Source of the DNA: Cristatella mucedo
Taxonomy: Eukaryota; Bryozoa; Phylactolaemata; Cristatellidae
Assembly (NCBI GenBank): GCA_009760855.2
Contig: WPIO01000003.1
Coordinates: 407,001 to 471,000, forward strand
Length of the DNA: 64,000 bases
Reading direction: 5' to 3'
This document shows, piece after piece, positions 21,101 to 36,100 of the stretch (position 1 is its first letter; every line of letters begins with the position of its first letter). The position numbers were made by a program, and so were the translations under genes. The notes beneath the pieces were generated by a model that saw nothing but the letters and a program-made list of their open reading frames with translations, was not told the DNA's origin and ran no database searches.

Positions 21101-24100
21101 CTACTGCATCTATTAAAGTGCTAGAAAGTTTGTTTCTCCAAGGGTGCTATATAAATGTATTGTTATTATTATTATTACTAACATATTATTGCAGTGGACT
21201 GCCCACATGCGTTAGCCTCAACCTGGCTGCAATTGGATCAGTGATGAAGCGATACAGATGCTGGTCACTTATCACTGCTAACGAACGGTAGGTGCAGCTC
21301 GGCACTCGAATGGTAATTATAATGACACACATGATTCATGTGGCACCTCTGAATTTGGCTCAATAATGTGCTTAATAATAATAATAACACATTTGATTTA
21401 GCTCACTCAGAGAACCAATCTCTTTCTAGGCACTTCATATATGCTGCAAAAGAAGCACGATCGAATGGTTAGATGTAGCATGCTCAATGACAACAAGCAT
21501 AACATAGCTGAAGGTTACACGCACAGGGTCAGCATGCAAATATGGTTAGCAGCAGCATGCAGTGTCAGCACGCATGAGCACATTAAGGTTGAATCACAGG
21601 GACCCACTGCATGCAGTGATGAATAGATGCGTATTAGTTTCTTTTTAACTGTGGTCAAATCAGGAGATGTGAAGCAAGTCGGTTTTAGCAGGGCTACCAT
21701 AACAACCCAAGAAGCCTCTAAAGTTGGATATGGATTGCTCTCTAAATCCTAAACATTCCATACAATGTCTACTTTGCAGCAGTTGCAGCAAAGGCTCCAA
21801 ATTGATCAACTTGCATACACCAAATTTCATGCTCTGAACTACAAGCACCACCATGGCTGGGCTCCCTCATAAATAGCTGAACTGCAACACCTTTCTCATT
21901 CTCCACGTGCCTCGGGACACTAAATTAGCAGCACCATTCTTTCATTAAATGACTGCCGACAAGAGCTCTATTCTGAGGGTCACAGGCTATGAAACTCACT
22001 CTCAACATTGCTAATGCAAGTACAATGTTCTCTTCTGCTGTCGACTAGAGAATGTCCTATCCATGCTCCCCCTTGCACTGCTACTACTACGCCACACATT
22101 TCCTTACTTGTGCATTAGCAATGCTTCTCACATTCTCTTTTTCATGAAACAATGTTCTTTGGTCCGTGACAGGGCCAGAGGAGGAGGACATTTGCCTCCT
22201 CGACCCCACCCCACTGCAATTTGGGCGACACTCTGTTCTTATGGGAGGTCCCGACCGTCACCAATGATAAAACTAATTCAATTCGAATTAACTAATTAAC
22301 TCTGTCTTAGTTCTACTCGATGAGCTAAAACCGTGTTTGTGTCGAATAAACACTGATTTTGCGCTATAATTGAGCACTACATTTTTAATTTATTGCGCAT
22401 CTAGCCCTGCCTACATCAAAATCTTGCGTGTCTTGCCCCCCTACATAAAACTTTGCAGGTCTTCCTCTCAAGATGAAAATCCCGGCTCTGCACTGCTTTT
22501 GGCAACCATTGCACCGAAAGCCGGCTAAGGCTTTCAGAGTGCTACAGAAAACTCATCAGCGTAACACCCACTTAATCTCTTTGCAGCTTTGTGGAGTTAC
22601 TGGTGGAGATGGAGATACAGAGTAGACACATCAGTCGATAGAGGTGCCAAGGCACGAAGCTACGCTGCTAAGGGGGAGCAATGCTCTTGATGCTGCAATT
22701 ACTTGGGAGGTAGGGGGGGGTTTAATCTACCAGTTGACACAATCTTGCTTTAGAGAGAGAGAGAGAGAGAGAAAGCGTGCCACAGCTCCACATATGCTGC
22801 CAAGAAGTGGCAGCCATACAAAATCACAGCCATTACGAAAAGGGCGATAACAGCACCGAGCCTTACCGAAACAGTGGCAATGTAGATAAAACCGCCAGCT
22901 GTAAACGGTAGAATCCACGCTGTTGCCTGCTGTCCCAGACCTTCAGCCATTAAACTCAGCATGGTGCCACATAACGCACCGATAGCTGTGGAAAACTGCA
23001 GCAGCATTGCCTAAAAAAGGGAGGGAAATGACAGCAGTTCATCGTGCACTACAGAGATACAAGCATTCGTGGCATTAGTGCAAACCGGATATAACAGAAG
23101 CATTTGTCGGCAGCCGATTGGTCCAAAGACGGAGCTTCGAACGACGCTTCACTGGAGGCATTTTGGTTTGCCCACCCCCATGCCAAACGGCATGACTGAC
23201 TTAGCAGCAGTCCAGCAGCATATTGTCACTGGAATCTTACAAAATTACAAGGGTCAAACTTCAACGAAAGATCCTAAGTATCGCAGCCACCATCGCACAC
23301 CATCGCAGTAGGGACCGCACGAGGAGCCTCACCGGCCAGCCTCGGCAGCTGTCGATTACAGCTCGGCATCACGAATTTAGCTCTCCGTGTAAATAAAGGA
23401 TCCTGGTTTCGACCGAGAATATGCACAGTCGAGTGGATATAATATGCTCAGTCACGTGGAGCTCACTCATTCGTCCTCACTCGGCTCTCGGCTGCACCTC
23501 GTGTCCGGTGCATGTGCCGTGCTGCTGGGCCTCAAGTGCCTCGCTCTCACCCAGTGCAAATCCACGCATGCATGCATGCACGCACGCGCTGGCTCAGAGT
23601 GCCGCTTGAGCTTCGAGGAGTTGCTGGTCCTCAAACCGTACTGGATCTACTCAGGATCACCAGACCCAGACACTCAGCCACGCCAGCTTTCTCTTGGAAT
23701 CCCACAGGAGTGCTGCAGACTGAATGCCGACTGCTGACTACAGAGGTTCCGTTTACGATTCGGGCTATTTGACTAGCATGCACTACAGTCACGCCCACGG
23801 TGGCTTAGTGTGTGGCCAAAAAATAGGCTGCTCATCGGCTCCAAGTGCAAACAGAGCAGAATGAAACGTGCCAACTATATGGCAAGAATTTACAAAGCAC
23901 AGGTTTTCATGAACAGAACAGTACAAAGGCTAGCACGACAACCTCGCAGGCGTCGAGGGCTATGCAGCATCAGACTTCGAGCCGATAACAGAAGCATGTG
24001 CTGCCACAACGCGAATCAGCATAACAATACTTGTTTAAACTTCGAGCATGCTAACATACTTCAAATGCACGTGGCACATGCCGTTAAATGCAAGCTAGCC

Positions 24101-27100
24101 TCTAGCATTCGGACCATTAGTACAAGCCATGCCAAAGTTTCCGGAAAGTAACAATAATAAGACATTTGGCCGAAACACCTGGGTACAGGGCTGAGACAGG
24201 CGAGTGGCATGGCATGGCGTACGACGCATCCCCTTCCGGCTCATTCCCTGCAGACCGACAGGCTCATTGGCCTACTCGTACTTTCTGTACAAACCTAGAA
24301 CCCTGCCAGTTAGAATGGTGACAAGAGCCTCTACGGTGACAGGAGACTGTCAAAAAAATCGGCTACAATCATTATGCATCGACGTTACATGGTGTCTGCA
24401 TTAAATGCAGGCTCACAGCACGTTAGTGTCTGCTGCCAGATTTTTGCATTTTCAACTAGCATCTGCCAAGGCCAAGCGCCACTTAGCAGCCGGCTAGCAG
24501 CAAAGAGAGGGAGGAGCAGCCAAGAGCCTCGGTTAGGCTGCAGGTGGCCGCATCCGACAGGTTGCTTGCCGGGGCCACCAGCCCACCCACCAACGTGCAA
24601 AGCAAGGCGTGGCCTCACTGCCCTGCCTGCCTCTGCAATGCCTATCGAATAGGCGAAGTTACTTGTCCGCCATCAGCTATCGCCCGCGCCTCGGAGCCAC
24701 GGACGGCACGCTGAGCACGCCACAAGCTGGGCCAGACAGACGGCAGTGCCCGCAGCAAAGCGCAACAGCAACGAGCAAGAAGCTCCTCCACGGCTACGGC
24801 CGCTGCTGCTGCTGGTCCGAGTGCCAAACCTCGTAGGCAGACATTTTCGAGATTGCGCCGATGACTCGGAGTAGGGCTACTGGCCCAAGAGCTCGCATGC
24901 GGCACCTAACGGTGAGCTCTCACTATCGCAACTATCAAGCAATGAGTTCTCACCTTCTTTTTACTGCATCCCGACTGCATCAGAATAGCAAAGTCGCCAA
25001 TCTCGTGCGGCACTTCGTGCAGCAGCATCGTCATAGTCGTTATCAATCCGATCGTGTCTCCGGCCAGGAAAGAGGCACCGATGGCCAGCCCATCGGTGAA
25101 GTTGTGAGCAAAATCGGCTGCCAGGTTGAGGTATCCAGCGATCTTCAACTTATCTAAAGGATAGCGTGAATGCAACAATTCAGTAATAGAAAGATACAAA
25201 ACTGAATCGTGCGAAGGCTAGCATACAATGCAAAGCAGAACAAGAAAGGCAAGCTCACGGCAAAGAGAAAGCTGACTGAAAGAGGTGCGTGCATCTTCAA
25301 CTGAGACAAACGATGCTAAGTGGCGACTGCAGCCAAAAGCAAGTTCCACACTTCCGATTCATAGGAGCTTAAGGTTGGATCACCAGAAGATTTCACTTTG
25401 GTGCAAGGGATGGCATGGTGCCTATATGCTGTGGAGGGGGTGGTACAAGAGCACACTGGAGGAAGGAGGTCGGATAGGTAGTAGGTGGGGGAAGGTGAGT
25501 GAAGCGACATGCAAGCCAGACTGAGGCTCTTGGTCATCCCTCCATTAATCCTAATGATAAAATAAGTGCAGCACTTTACTCAACCTAGCAATGCACTCGG
25601 CCTCGAATGAAGCGGACTTTCCTATTCGACATCACTGAGGAAATAGGAATGACTGGGCAAACCAGCTACACGATGCACAGAGACGACTGAACATGAGAGC
25701 TACCATCATTTCATGTGAGCTTATTATCGGCTCGTTCTTGCTACCGTGTCGGATGAGTAAAAAAAGCACCGATTGGCTAATACAACAGCCCAATTTACAT
25801 GGCAGCAGAGAGAATTAGTGCTTTTCATCCAGCCTGCAGTGGGAAATTTAGAATTGCCTGCTGGAGGACTCGTGACCACCGTCGAGAAATGTCGAGCAAG
25901 TTACGGCGGGGCTAAAATGCAATCCGTGACGGTTGTCTAGCCTGGGGACCTTAATGGCTAGGAGCCTTAGAATGACTGGCCATAACTACTGACTCAGCTG
26001 TTCTAGCGATAGCAGCTAGGAAAGGAACAACAGAGAGACTAGAAATTCGGTATCAGGCAGTATATGCAACCATCACACAGCTCCACGTCTGCGTACTCTG
26101 ACTCACGTTTCTAGTCACAGCCATTTTCATGGCTGGGCTTGCGGTCGTGAAGTACAAACAGCTGGAGGTGATTAATAAAGCTAAGGAAAGCATCCATGAG
26201 CCTACTAGTGTCCTTCCTGTTACAGCACATTCGTAGCAATGACGTCATACTTGTGGAAGTAGCAGATGGGGAAAGCAGTTCGGACAATGAAGCACAAATG
26301 GCAGAGGGCCATCGCACACGTCCCATCGGCATTTAGGAAGCACTGAGCTCACCTTCATCCTTTGCCACCAACGCACCTGCATCACAACCATGTGGCTGCT
26401 CCTTGCTGTGCTCGGCTTCCTTTGGTTCGCTAAAAAAAAAAGGCGATGATCCTGAGTGGCAAGATGAACGACGAAGCAATGGCTGTTTCAGAATCATTCG
26501 AGCCAGTAGCAGATTTTTCTTATCATCACTAACTACAAAGGTATGGCTAATTGCAAAGGAGAGCCGATGGACCCAGGCTAAATGAACCATAAGTCAAAGA
26601 GTCGAAAAACAGTTCAAGATGCATCAACCAAACACACGCTGACCCTTCTAAATTACCAGATGCAAATGAGTGCAATGATATATAAATGCGCACACACATG
26701 CACACACACACAGCTCATTTGTATAAAGCCCTAAGAGAACTTAATCTCTATCCAGGCCCTACACATTTGCCTCAGGTCTAGAGCCCATGACTTCGGTCGT
26801 CAAAGTCAAGGACCGTGACCTCGGCACCTTTGTGCCTGGGCCTGATTGCATACACGGCGCTCCCAGGGCATGAAGACGACTGCTGATTAGTTGCAGTATA
26901 AGTAAAGTGCCTAAGAAGAGATTTGATTGGTACTGCTCTTCTAACATATTAGCCGACTGTGGAATGTAAATACGAGCGGTACATTTGAATCCCGATGCAG
27001 CATGCTTACACGGCAAGCTTGCTTAGAGTCCAGGCAGAAGCTTTGCAACACCAGAATGGAACAATAAGCCTGCTTCTGATTGTGCATACGCTCATTAGCA

Positions 27101-30100
27101 CAGGGGGGGGGGGTTCACATGTAATCATAATGCAAACACTAAAGGAAAAAATTCACCAAATGCAGGGCTGCAGTCAACACATCCATCATAGTAGGCACAC
27201 GGAGCTCCACCCAACACGACCTGAAGCCAGACGTGGCTGCTGCTGAAGATCTATGATGCCACAAACCCGGACCATTCAAGGGATCGGCAGCAACAGGGCT
27301 GGAGCATGCACTGTCTCCAACGTAGACGCCAGCCTTCTTTTTCTGCTCGGCTGTGCTAATTTAACCTCAGGTCAGGCCACCACCAGCCAAAATCCTGAGC
27401 CCCAGTTGCGCTCCCTTTGTGCAGGCTCACCGCTTCGGTCCACAAGATCTTCATCAGTTTCGAAGCACCTCGTTGTGCAATATAAAATCAATTGGAGGAA
27501 GACAGACTGCTGAAAATGTTCTTGCTTAGCTTCACTTTTCACTACTGGTGTTATCTAGTTATTAACATTCGGCATAAGGTACTGCACTTGGTGTAGGAAC
27601 TAGAACGTCGTCTTTTGAGTAGGTTGCCCTTTTCCAAAACAGAAAGATGCAGACTGGTTCAACCCTAAGGGCATTCACAAGCAAATGTATTTTTTAATTT
27701 AAGCAAGCTTTCTGGAAAGGTCGAAGGATGCCACATCTGGACGGAAGCTTGGATCCTGAATAATCTTCCTGGGTCCATTCACCAATACCAAGTTTGAACT
27801 TGGGTAATGCATAAGCCACAAAGCCTAAACAAAATTCTATGGCCATTAAAGCTGTAAGACAAATTGTGGCAAAGGATGGCAGGCGATAGCCCAGAAGTTG
27901 TGGCTAATACAAGAGCTAGCATTTTAGGCTGAATGAGTGAGCAGAAAGCAATCCATAAAGTCTTTCTTGAAAGTATGCATACTAGGCATACTTTGACGTT
28001 GAGAAGAAACCAATCGCAGTCTTAGCATTTGGATCACACGGCACGTGCACCGGAGGTAGTACAAACTATCGGCAGGCACGCTGAATCTGTTGCCCTAGCA
28101 GCAAGTACTAATCACACATGTGGCCTACCTGGCCATTAAAGCAGATCTTACACATTACCTCAGGTAATTGAGGTTCACTATAACAGTTGCAAGGCCCGTG
28201 GAAGCGGAGCTGCGAGATAGACCACTCGGTACAACAGCTTTGCACAACTGCCAAAATCCTAAAGCTCTCTCAAAACACTTGAAGCTTTGCACGACCCAAT
28301 TGACCATGGACTGGCATATTTAGGTCCATGTTTGCCTCTTAAGCCGAGCGGTATTAATGGCAGCCAATGGGAGTCTGTGCTCCAATCTAAGCAGCCTGCA
28401 GCAGCTCATCCTAAACGAATACGGGCAAAAGAAGGTGCAAAAATACATGCAGACAGACTTTGGAGTACATAAAAAATAGCAAACATGTGCTCGCATAAAA
28501 AACATGAGCACATAACACACACAACAACTTTTTAAGTTAAGTGGAAGAGCCAAGCTACCCAATAGCCTTTCCCATAGCCATATCATGCAAATAAATTCAG
28601 CATACAGCTGAAGGTAGGCATCAGCAGGTACATTTTCATGAAAGATGGTATGCAGTCTGCTGCTGCCAGCTGGGAGGGGGGAATCAAGCACAACAATCTG
28701 CAGTTCTGACAAGGCAGAAAAGAGGGCAGCAGCACCTTTCTTACACCGTGCACGGTCGGCCTCAGCCAGACAGAGGCCCGACTTGCGGCGCATGACAGCA
28801 GCATTTTGCAGGCTAATCGAGCTCTGCACTTTTCGATCGCTAACCTGCTGCTGGCTGCACTCTGGTCACCCGCTGGAGCGTCGGCAACGCTGTCACCGGG
28901 CGGCGGCTCATCGCTGGAGCCAGAGGCGTCCTCTGAGCTAGCCGCTGCCGCAGTGGCCGCTCCGTCCTTGACGATGTTGTCTTCTGATCCCGAATCGGCA
29001 GCCTTAGATGCATCTTGCTTGTCACTGTTGCCGTGAACGTGGTCGCCTGCTCCCCCGTGGCTGTGCCCGTGTCCGCCTGCAAAGGGATAACCGAATATGC
29101 TTGCAAAACTAATCGGACGCACGCCCTCAACACGTTTGCCGACGTTCGGCGTTCTTTTAAAACTTACCTTTTGCAAGGCGTACGAATTTCTCCACCATGA
29201 GGAAGGCCACGATGCCAGCCAGGACCCATAGTCCGACGCTCATGTTATGATCGCTAAGGTCGTGTGAATGACCATGAACACTGGCTTCGCTCTTATGGGA
29301 ATGCCCGTGTCCTTCTCCATGGTCGTGCGGGGAAGCAGCGTGTGGTATGAGATGCAGAAAAGCATCACCTGCATGCGCAAAACGTAGGGAATACAATACT
29401 CAGGACAAAAATGATACCTAGTGGAAAGGAACTTGCCTGCCAATTGATTAGTGACAACATAGAAAATTTCATCACACATTAGCATACAGTGGACAACTAA
29501 AATGGCATAAGTGTAAATGCTGTGAGTACCGGGTGATTTTTTTTTACAGCTTAGATGCACATTTGTCAATTAGCTGGATGTCGTGACATCAGTTGCTACT
29601 GTTGCTCTTTGGGCTTTTGAAGCAAAGGAAGCTGAGGGTCCGGCAAGCCAAGGTTCAGGTCAGAAGTCACAACTAAACGACTTGAGTAAAAGGAGCTGCT
29701 ACGATATAGCGCTGCTATGACGGGAAGCCGGAGGAGCAAACTAAATACTAGCTGATTTAACAGTTTCTTTCGTATAGCGATAGAAGAGCCTTTACGGCTA
29801 TCACCATCGCTTGCAGTGGCGATAAAGGATCGCCCACCGCAGGATCCGAACCCACGACTTTGGGGCCCAAGGTCGTGAAAAGCAACCGCCTTACCTAGTG
29901 TGTGCCATCACGGCATGCCACCAAGTAATTCGGATAGTTTTGCCAGAGCAAGAAAACAAAGGGACATAAACGTGAGCAACAGAGCCGATTGAAGTAAACC
30001 TGCACTGGCTGACAGGGAACCAGTGCAGGTCGGTGAGAAAGTGGTGGTGAAATGCTGCAGCTGCAACGTTCTCGACAGAAAAGCCTAATTGAAGTTTTGC

Positions 30101-33100
30101 ACAATCGCTACGATCCATATGGAAAGAGTCATTGTGAGGTAGCTCATGTGGGGCAAAATTTCCTGTGGCTACCACTGCATTGGCATGAGTAAGCAAACAA
30201 CACTGCATTACTGCATTTGCCGTAAGAGGAAAGCCAACTACCTGCCTTGGCCAAGTCGAATGAGAAGCTATCTACCCATTAACAGCTACTGCTCTTATGG
30301 AGTAAAGATTTGTACTTTTATACAGTGCGATTCTTTAAACTTCAAGTCTTCACCTTTCTGGATGCCGGAAATCGATGCAAGTTCACAGCAAAAGCATGAC
30401 AATAATAACACTGCTGATCAGGTGGAGGCACAGTCTCACAGCCTTGAAAAATATGCTTTTAATATCAGTAGAAGTAATGTACAGAGAAGGGGGTGGGAAA
30501 CAGCATGGGCAGTGTGAGCGCAATATACATACATTGATTTCAGTTTGGAGCAGAGCACAGTAGCCAATACTAGGACCATAGCGCTTTGATGCCAGCGGCC
30601 AGTCCGAGATAAAACAGAAAATAGCATACGATGAAAAACGGCCTCAAAAAAGGCAAGTAAAAAAGTGGGGCACTACAGGGCTGCACTTAGGAGATAACCA
30701 TTGTGCATTTTCACACACAGCTATTAAAAGATGCAAGAGGTGCCATGGCCACACACAATTATAAGCTCATTAGCCTGTCACCTGTTGCTAAGACAAAAAA
30801 TAAGACGACAAACCAAAGATCAGGTCAAAACAGGAGACTTAAGCCTCAAGTTAGCAGGGTAGCCCTTGGCCTTTTTAGAGTGAGAAACTAGAGATGCACA
30901 TTTAAATAAACTGCAGTTTCTTCAATGAATATTGCAGTAGCCCGAATATTGGCACGCTGGTTTGGCCCAGCAGTTAAGGTGCTCGACCCGACCAAGGTCA
31001 AGGTGAACGCATTTCATGACCGACGTCGTGAGCTGGAGCCCCATGGCATATGTGAAGCGCCTGAATTGAGGTTTGAGTTCTCTTACGGCGATATACATAT
31101 GAATTATACTTCAGCTCCAGCATAACTCTGGGTGGAACTAAGGCAGTCGGTTCGTATGACAAGCCTGGGAGGATTGTACCCATCCATAGCTCAGCAACAG
31201 AAGAAATACCTCTGCTCCGACCCCCGTGCTTTAACCGCGCCTCTGGTGGTACGCCCACCTTGGTACTGAGCTGGGGCTACTGTCACAAAGAGCGTTGCTG
31301 CCAACATGCGCTCCGGGAGGAACAAACTTCGATCCGCTAGCATGTGCATGGCCAGGTTTTGGCCCAGGAGATGTCATTGCCTCATCATAGCCAGAGGCAG
31401 TCAATCATAAGATGGCTGAAGGAGCATGTCAAATGGCCAAGTGGCCTGACATGCCCCTTGGGTCGGACCCAAGGTTGGCGGGTGGTGATGATCAGGTTGG
31501 CTGGCTATTCCTGTCCCATGCATGTGTCCATCAACAATTCTGGCACATAAGATACCGCGGTATACTACGCTCACACTAAAAACCTTGTCGGGGCACGTTT
31601 GCCTGTGTCACAGATATCTTGTAGGACGTTCCATAAAATCTGCTGGCTGCCAGTGAGCTAGTTGCATTCCTTGTTGCAGAGCATACTTCTAGCATACTTG
31701 CCTCTGAAGATTTACCATACCTTTACCCTGAAGTATTCATGAAGGTCTTAAACAAATTGAGGTAATGGGATTAGGATCCTTGTTACACGTTCACGCTTCT
31801 TAAACACTACAGTCTGCATCTGGAAACCTACAGGCACGTATGGCTTGCAAAGGAGCTGAATTTAGATTAAGTTTTCTTAGGGAGCCATGCAACTAAAACT
31901 CATTTATGTTTCGCAGACATGTCATTTGGTTGTTTTTTCTTTACATGCTTACCTTTACAGCCGTGAAAGCAGGCTGTGATTGCTACGTTTGTGATGTTAA
32001 GCTTTGTAAGTGGTGTCTGGGACAGTGCCCTAGTGACATGCCAATGGGTAGGAGTGGTGCTACACAATAACACGTCCGTACCCATGCCAGAGACACCTGG
32101 ACCAATGGAAGCAGGCAATACAGGCAGCAAGTAAATTGTCATAAGAACATCACATCCTCATTGCTTACATTCAGCCCACCATGGGGGTGTGGCTGCTTAT
32201 TGCTCATATAAATACCCTGCACTAAAATAAACGAGCAGGCACGAAATGCCATCTTAGTTATACATATTCTCACTTGAACATGCAACGGTTGACTAACTAA
32301 AGCTGTACATATCTTTGAGGGCAACACAAGCATTATTAAAAATCTAGCAATGCTATGGAATCTACGCAAAAGTGCACACATACTTCTGCATTTTACTTAC
32401 TTGGGCTGGATTGAAATTTGCACGAAAACTCATTAGAAAGTCCATAGACAATTTAGCTAATAATAATAATAAAAATACATTTGATAAAGCGCTCTGAGAG
32501 AACTCAATCGCTTTCTAGGCGCTTTATATTGCTGCAGAGGAGCTAACTAGGCATAATAATGTTTCTGACTCGTCAATGGGCCAAGGATAATCAAGGGGAA
32601 ATTTATGTAATAATTCACAGCAGCCGAGCCAACTCGAAGCATTCCTACATAGATGCAGACTGAAGGCAGGGCTGGGCTGCCGACAGAGCTATAAGCAGTC
32701 AATAACAGCTGCTGCCAACAGCCTTATAAGCAAGTTGACTAAATGCCAGAGCTAGACGAAAGCTGCATTTAAGACAGGTGAACGGCGTAAACGCGCTAGG
32801 AGCCGCACGGAGAGGCCGTGGTGGCTCTTTGCGGGTGAAGGCAGCACGTGGTGCGACAAAAGCGGGACGTGCATCACAATCCGAAAAGCATTCACATATC
32901 GCATTCATGGTGAGGAATTTGTATGCAAAATTCTTCGATTTTTTTTTTACAAAATCACCCTCCCGATATCTAAAGATGCGGGTGATTTTGTAGCAAACTA
33001 AAAACAGCAGTGGTTACGACACCCACGATAAGCCAACACAAATCGATACGAGCATACTTTTTCTTAATCGCCTCTCCCTTTTACTGCAGCTAGCTCTGCC

Positions 33101-36100
33101 TTTTTTACTAACACTTGCAGCTGCTCTAGCAAACCCTTTTGCTGTGCGCACCCCTTCACTCACCAAGTAGACCCCCGGAAGCAAAGCTGAGGAGAACTTT
33201 AAGAAGAGGCTGATTCGCTCCGGTGGCATTCTCCACGGGTATGAGCAGCAGTATGAACACGGGAACAATGCTGACGAAGAGCGTGGCGCTCAGAGCCTTC
33301 ACCCAAAGCAACGGGTTAGCGGCCGGAAGCTGGCGGCCATCTGTAAAGCAAAGAACACTAGGACTGGCGAGTCACGCAGATGTAGCGCCTGCTGCTCACG
33401 CATTAGCCTCGAGGTTCGACCAGCACGATATGCACTCGCAATGCGTCCTCACACGCCAAGTCTGCACAAGCAACAAACAATGCATTTCAGTCTGCACAAA
33501 TTGTATTTTCAGACTCAAGAAGTGACAGAGTGTATTAAACAAAACTAATGCCTGTGGCAAAGAGTTTTACACTATCACCAAATGTCACTGTGTGCAGTAA
33601 AAAACGTACGAAATCGCGAATGGCAACTGCTATGCCACTGCTTAGCAGAACCCAGAGGTTAATCGCAGGTCTGTGAGAAGGGCAGGGCAAAATTCCAGAA
33701 TGAGCAGAGAACCCCCACCCACCATCACGTCTTGGCCGGCATACCTTCGTGGTATAAGTGACCCTGCGGGCGACACACACACAGAGCAATGGCGGTAGCG
33801 CGAGCGGCAGCTCACCGCCCGCCTTGGCTGTTCGATCTGAGCATGACGTGCTCTATAGGGTTCCGACCAGGCGACAAGATCAGCCACTGCATCAGCATCG
33901 CACCGGATTCGTTAAAGAAAAAGTACCTTTCTCGATTTATTTATTTTAGTTATTGCTGGTTGAGCAAGCTGGATTTCGAAGCTCAAATACTGTGCTCGGG
34001 CTTATTCTATTTGGCGGCCAGATGACGACCTTACATGCGCACACTGTAAGGCCAGTGGTGTAATTTTTTTTACTGATCTTTGTTTAGTGCTGATGCAGCC
34101 TGATTTGAACTCCATAGAACGACAGCAGAGTATTATCGATGGGTGGATCGATTATTCGGCCAACACAAGTAGCCGAATTTTTCAGTAGAACTCCGGCTCC
34201 TTGGAATGTGCTACCGCAGAAGACAAAGAGACAGGCAGAAGCCAGAGGCCTCTATGCATGGCAAGACAAGGGAGGACAGGGTGGGACGACGTCACACCAT
34301 ACACATATAAACAGCATATGTGTGCTTTTTGGGCTGTCACTAACTATTTTTACACAACTCGATTATCCCTGGCGATGTCGAAAATTCTGTAAATACCCTA
34401 ACAAATGTACAGCCACAGCAGCAGCTGCCACACAATTAGTCTCAAAAACGACAACGGCCTTTCCGATGACCCTGACAATCACGGCGCAACAAGTTACGAT
34501 TGAATTGGTTCAGGCATTACCACCATGTCAAAACACTGAGCAGGGCCTGTGACACAGGGTTGCTATTGTTCAAATCACAAAGTCAATCCAACTGTTCTAA
34601 AAAACAAATGCTGTGAAAATAAATCTCAGTGTCTAACTCTGCGGGCACGGCAAAATTCCCACTTTGAGCCACAAGGCCGCCGGGTGTGGCTCCTTAGCAG
34701 AAGTGCTGCATCCGCTTGCACAGCCCGCATGCATCACCTCTGGGTTCTCTCATGACACTGAATGAGCTCTCTGTTTCTCACACTCAAAGATTGAGAAGCT
34801 TTTGGTCCGAAAAATCCTAGGCTGTGTAACTCACTACTACCTACTAGTCTTGTGACAATAATTTAGCTATTCCATCCCTCTGCTTAAAGACCGTTGGCGA
34901 CAGAAGGTTTCGTTCCACAGGTCCTAGACTGTGGAACTCGCTTCCGCAATTCTTACGCAATGACAACTACTCTCCTGCTACCGACTATGGCTCATCCTTT
35001 TCAGCGATCCTGAGCTGCTACTTCCATGCTACTCACTACCTCAACTGCTCTCCTGACGTTGCTATGCTTCCACTTTCTCTTTGTTGTGTGAGATGAAGTC
35101 TGTTGGCTACCGAATGTGTACCGAAAGCCACTTAGGCTATGAGTGTGCTATACAAAACTCTCCTGTGTAACACCCACGCAGTCTTGGTGAGTTTGTGGAG
35201 TTACAGAATGAGATAAATGTCATTACATTGTGCAATGACGACTTCTCCTCTGCTGACTCCGGAACCCCCACTTTCAAGCCAATTTACACTGCTGCTCCCA
35301 CGCTTGTCAGTGTGCTTCCATCCTCCTAACTCAACCGCTACGCTCCTTGCTGTGACCATAGTAGCACGAGATTAAGTCTGCTGACTAACACATGGGCACG
35401 GAAAGCGAATTTGACCCATGACACAGAAATTTTGCAATGGTAACTCCCACTCATGGTTTAGCAATTTTGCTGATTTACAGACATAGGTTCATACACCCAC
35501 GTGCACACCACCCTCACGGGATCGCTTACGGCCATCGGCAAGCCAGCGGACTGAATCGAGCTCAACCTCATCCTGTTGATGACAATAATAATAATAATAA
35601 TAACAATGCACTTGATAAAGCGCCCTCAGAGAACTTAATCTCTTTCTAGGCGCTTAAAATTTGCTGCAAAGGGAAACGCGATTGAATGGTAAGTAATATC
35701 ATCCTTGATAAACAACATGAATAACGTGGTTAAGGGTGACATGCACAGCGTCAGCATACAAGTGTGGTTAGTAGCAGCAAGCAGTGTCAGCACGCATAAG
35801 CACATCAAGGACGAATCACAGGGACCCACTAAATGCTGTCCTAAATAGGTGTTTTTAAGTTCTTTTTAAATGTGGTCAAGTCAGGGGATGTTGTGACGCA
35901 AGTTGGGAGGGAGTTCCAGGCTTTGGGAGCATACGAACTAAATGCACGGTCTCCAGAGGATTTCAGGTTTGTACGAGGTATTGGCAAACTGTTGGATTCC
36001 AAAAAGCAGGTGGTACTATGCTTGGCCTGGTGGGGGAGTAGATCTGAGAGATAGACTGGAGCCAAAGAATGAAGAGACCTAAAAGTGAGCGACAAAACCT

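Noticed and set aside
28320-28829. 169-codon minus-strand open frame
   Set aside because: It starts in sequence just past the ZIP7 exon 4 donor and runs through the intron; no domain, no splice support.
25153-28845. Direct joining of ZIP7 exon 4 to exon 6
   Set aside because: It gives AGA-TAA, a stop; the 77-nt exon 5 restores the frame with good splice sites.
29168-29396. ZIP7 starting at the ATG at 29394
   Set aside because: That ATG lies in intron 2; exon 3 begins at 29368 after a clear acceptor and continues the TM2 segment from exon 2.
29761-29890. tRNA gene at the GGTTCGGATCC B box
   Set aside because: The sequence recurs five times with a non-tRNA body and tail, so it is a SINE.
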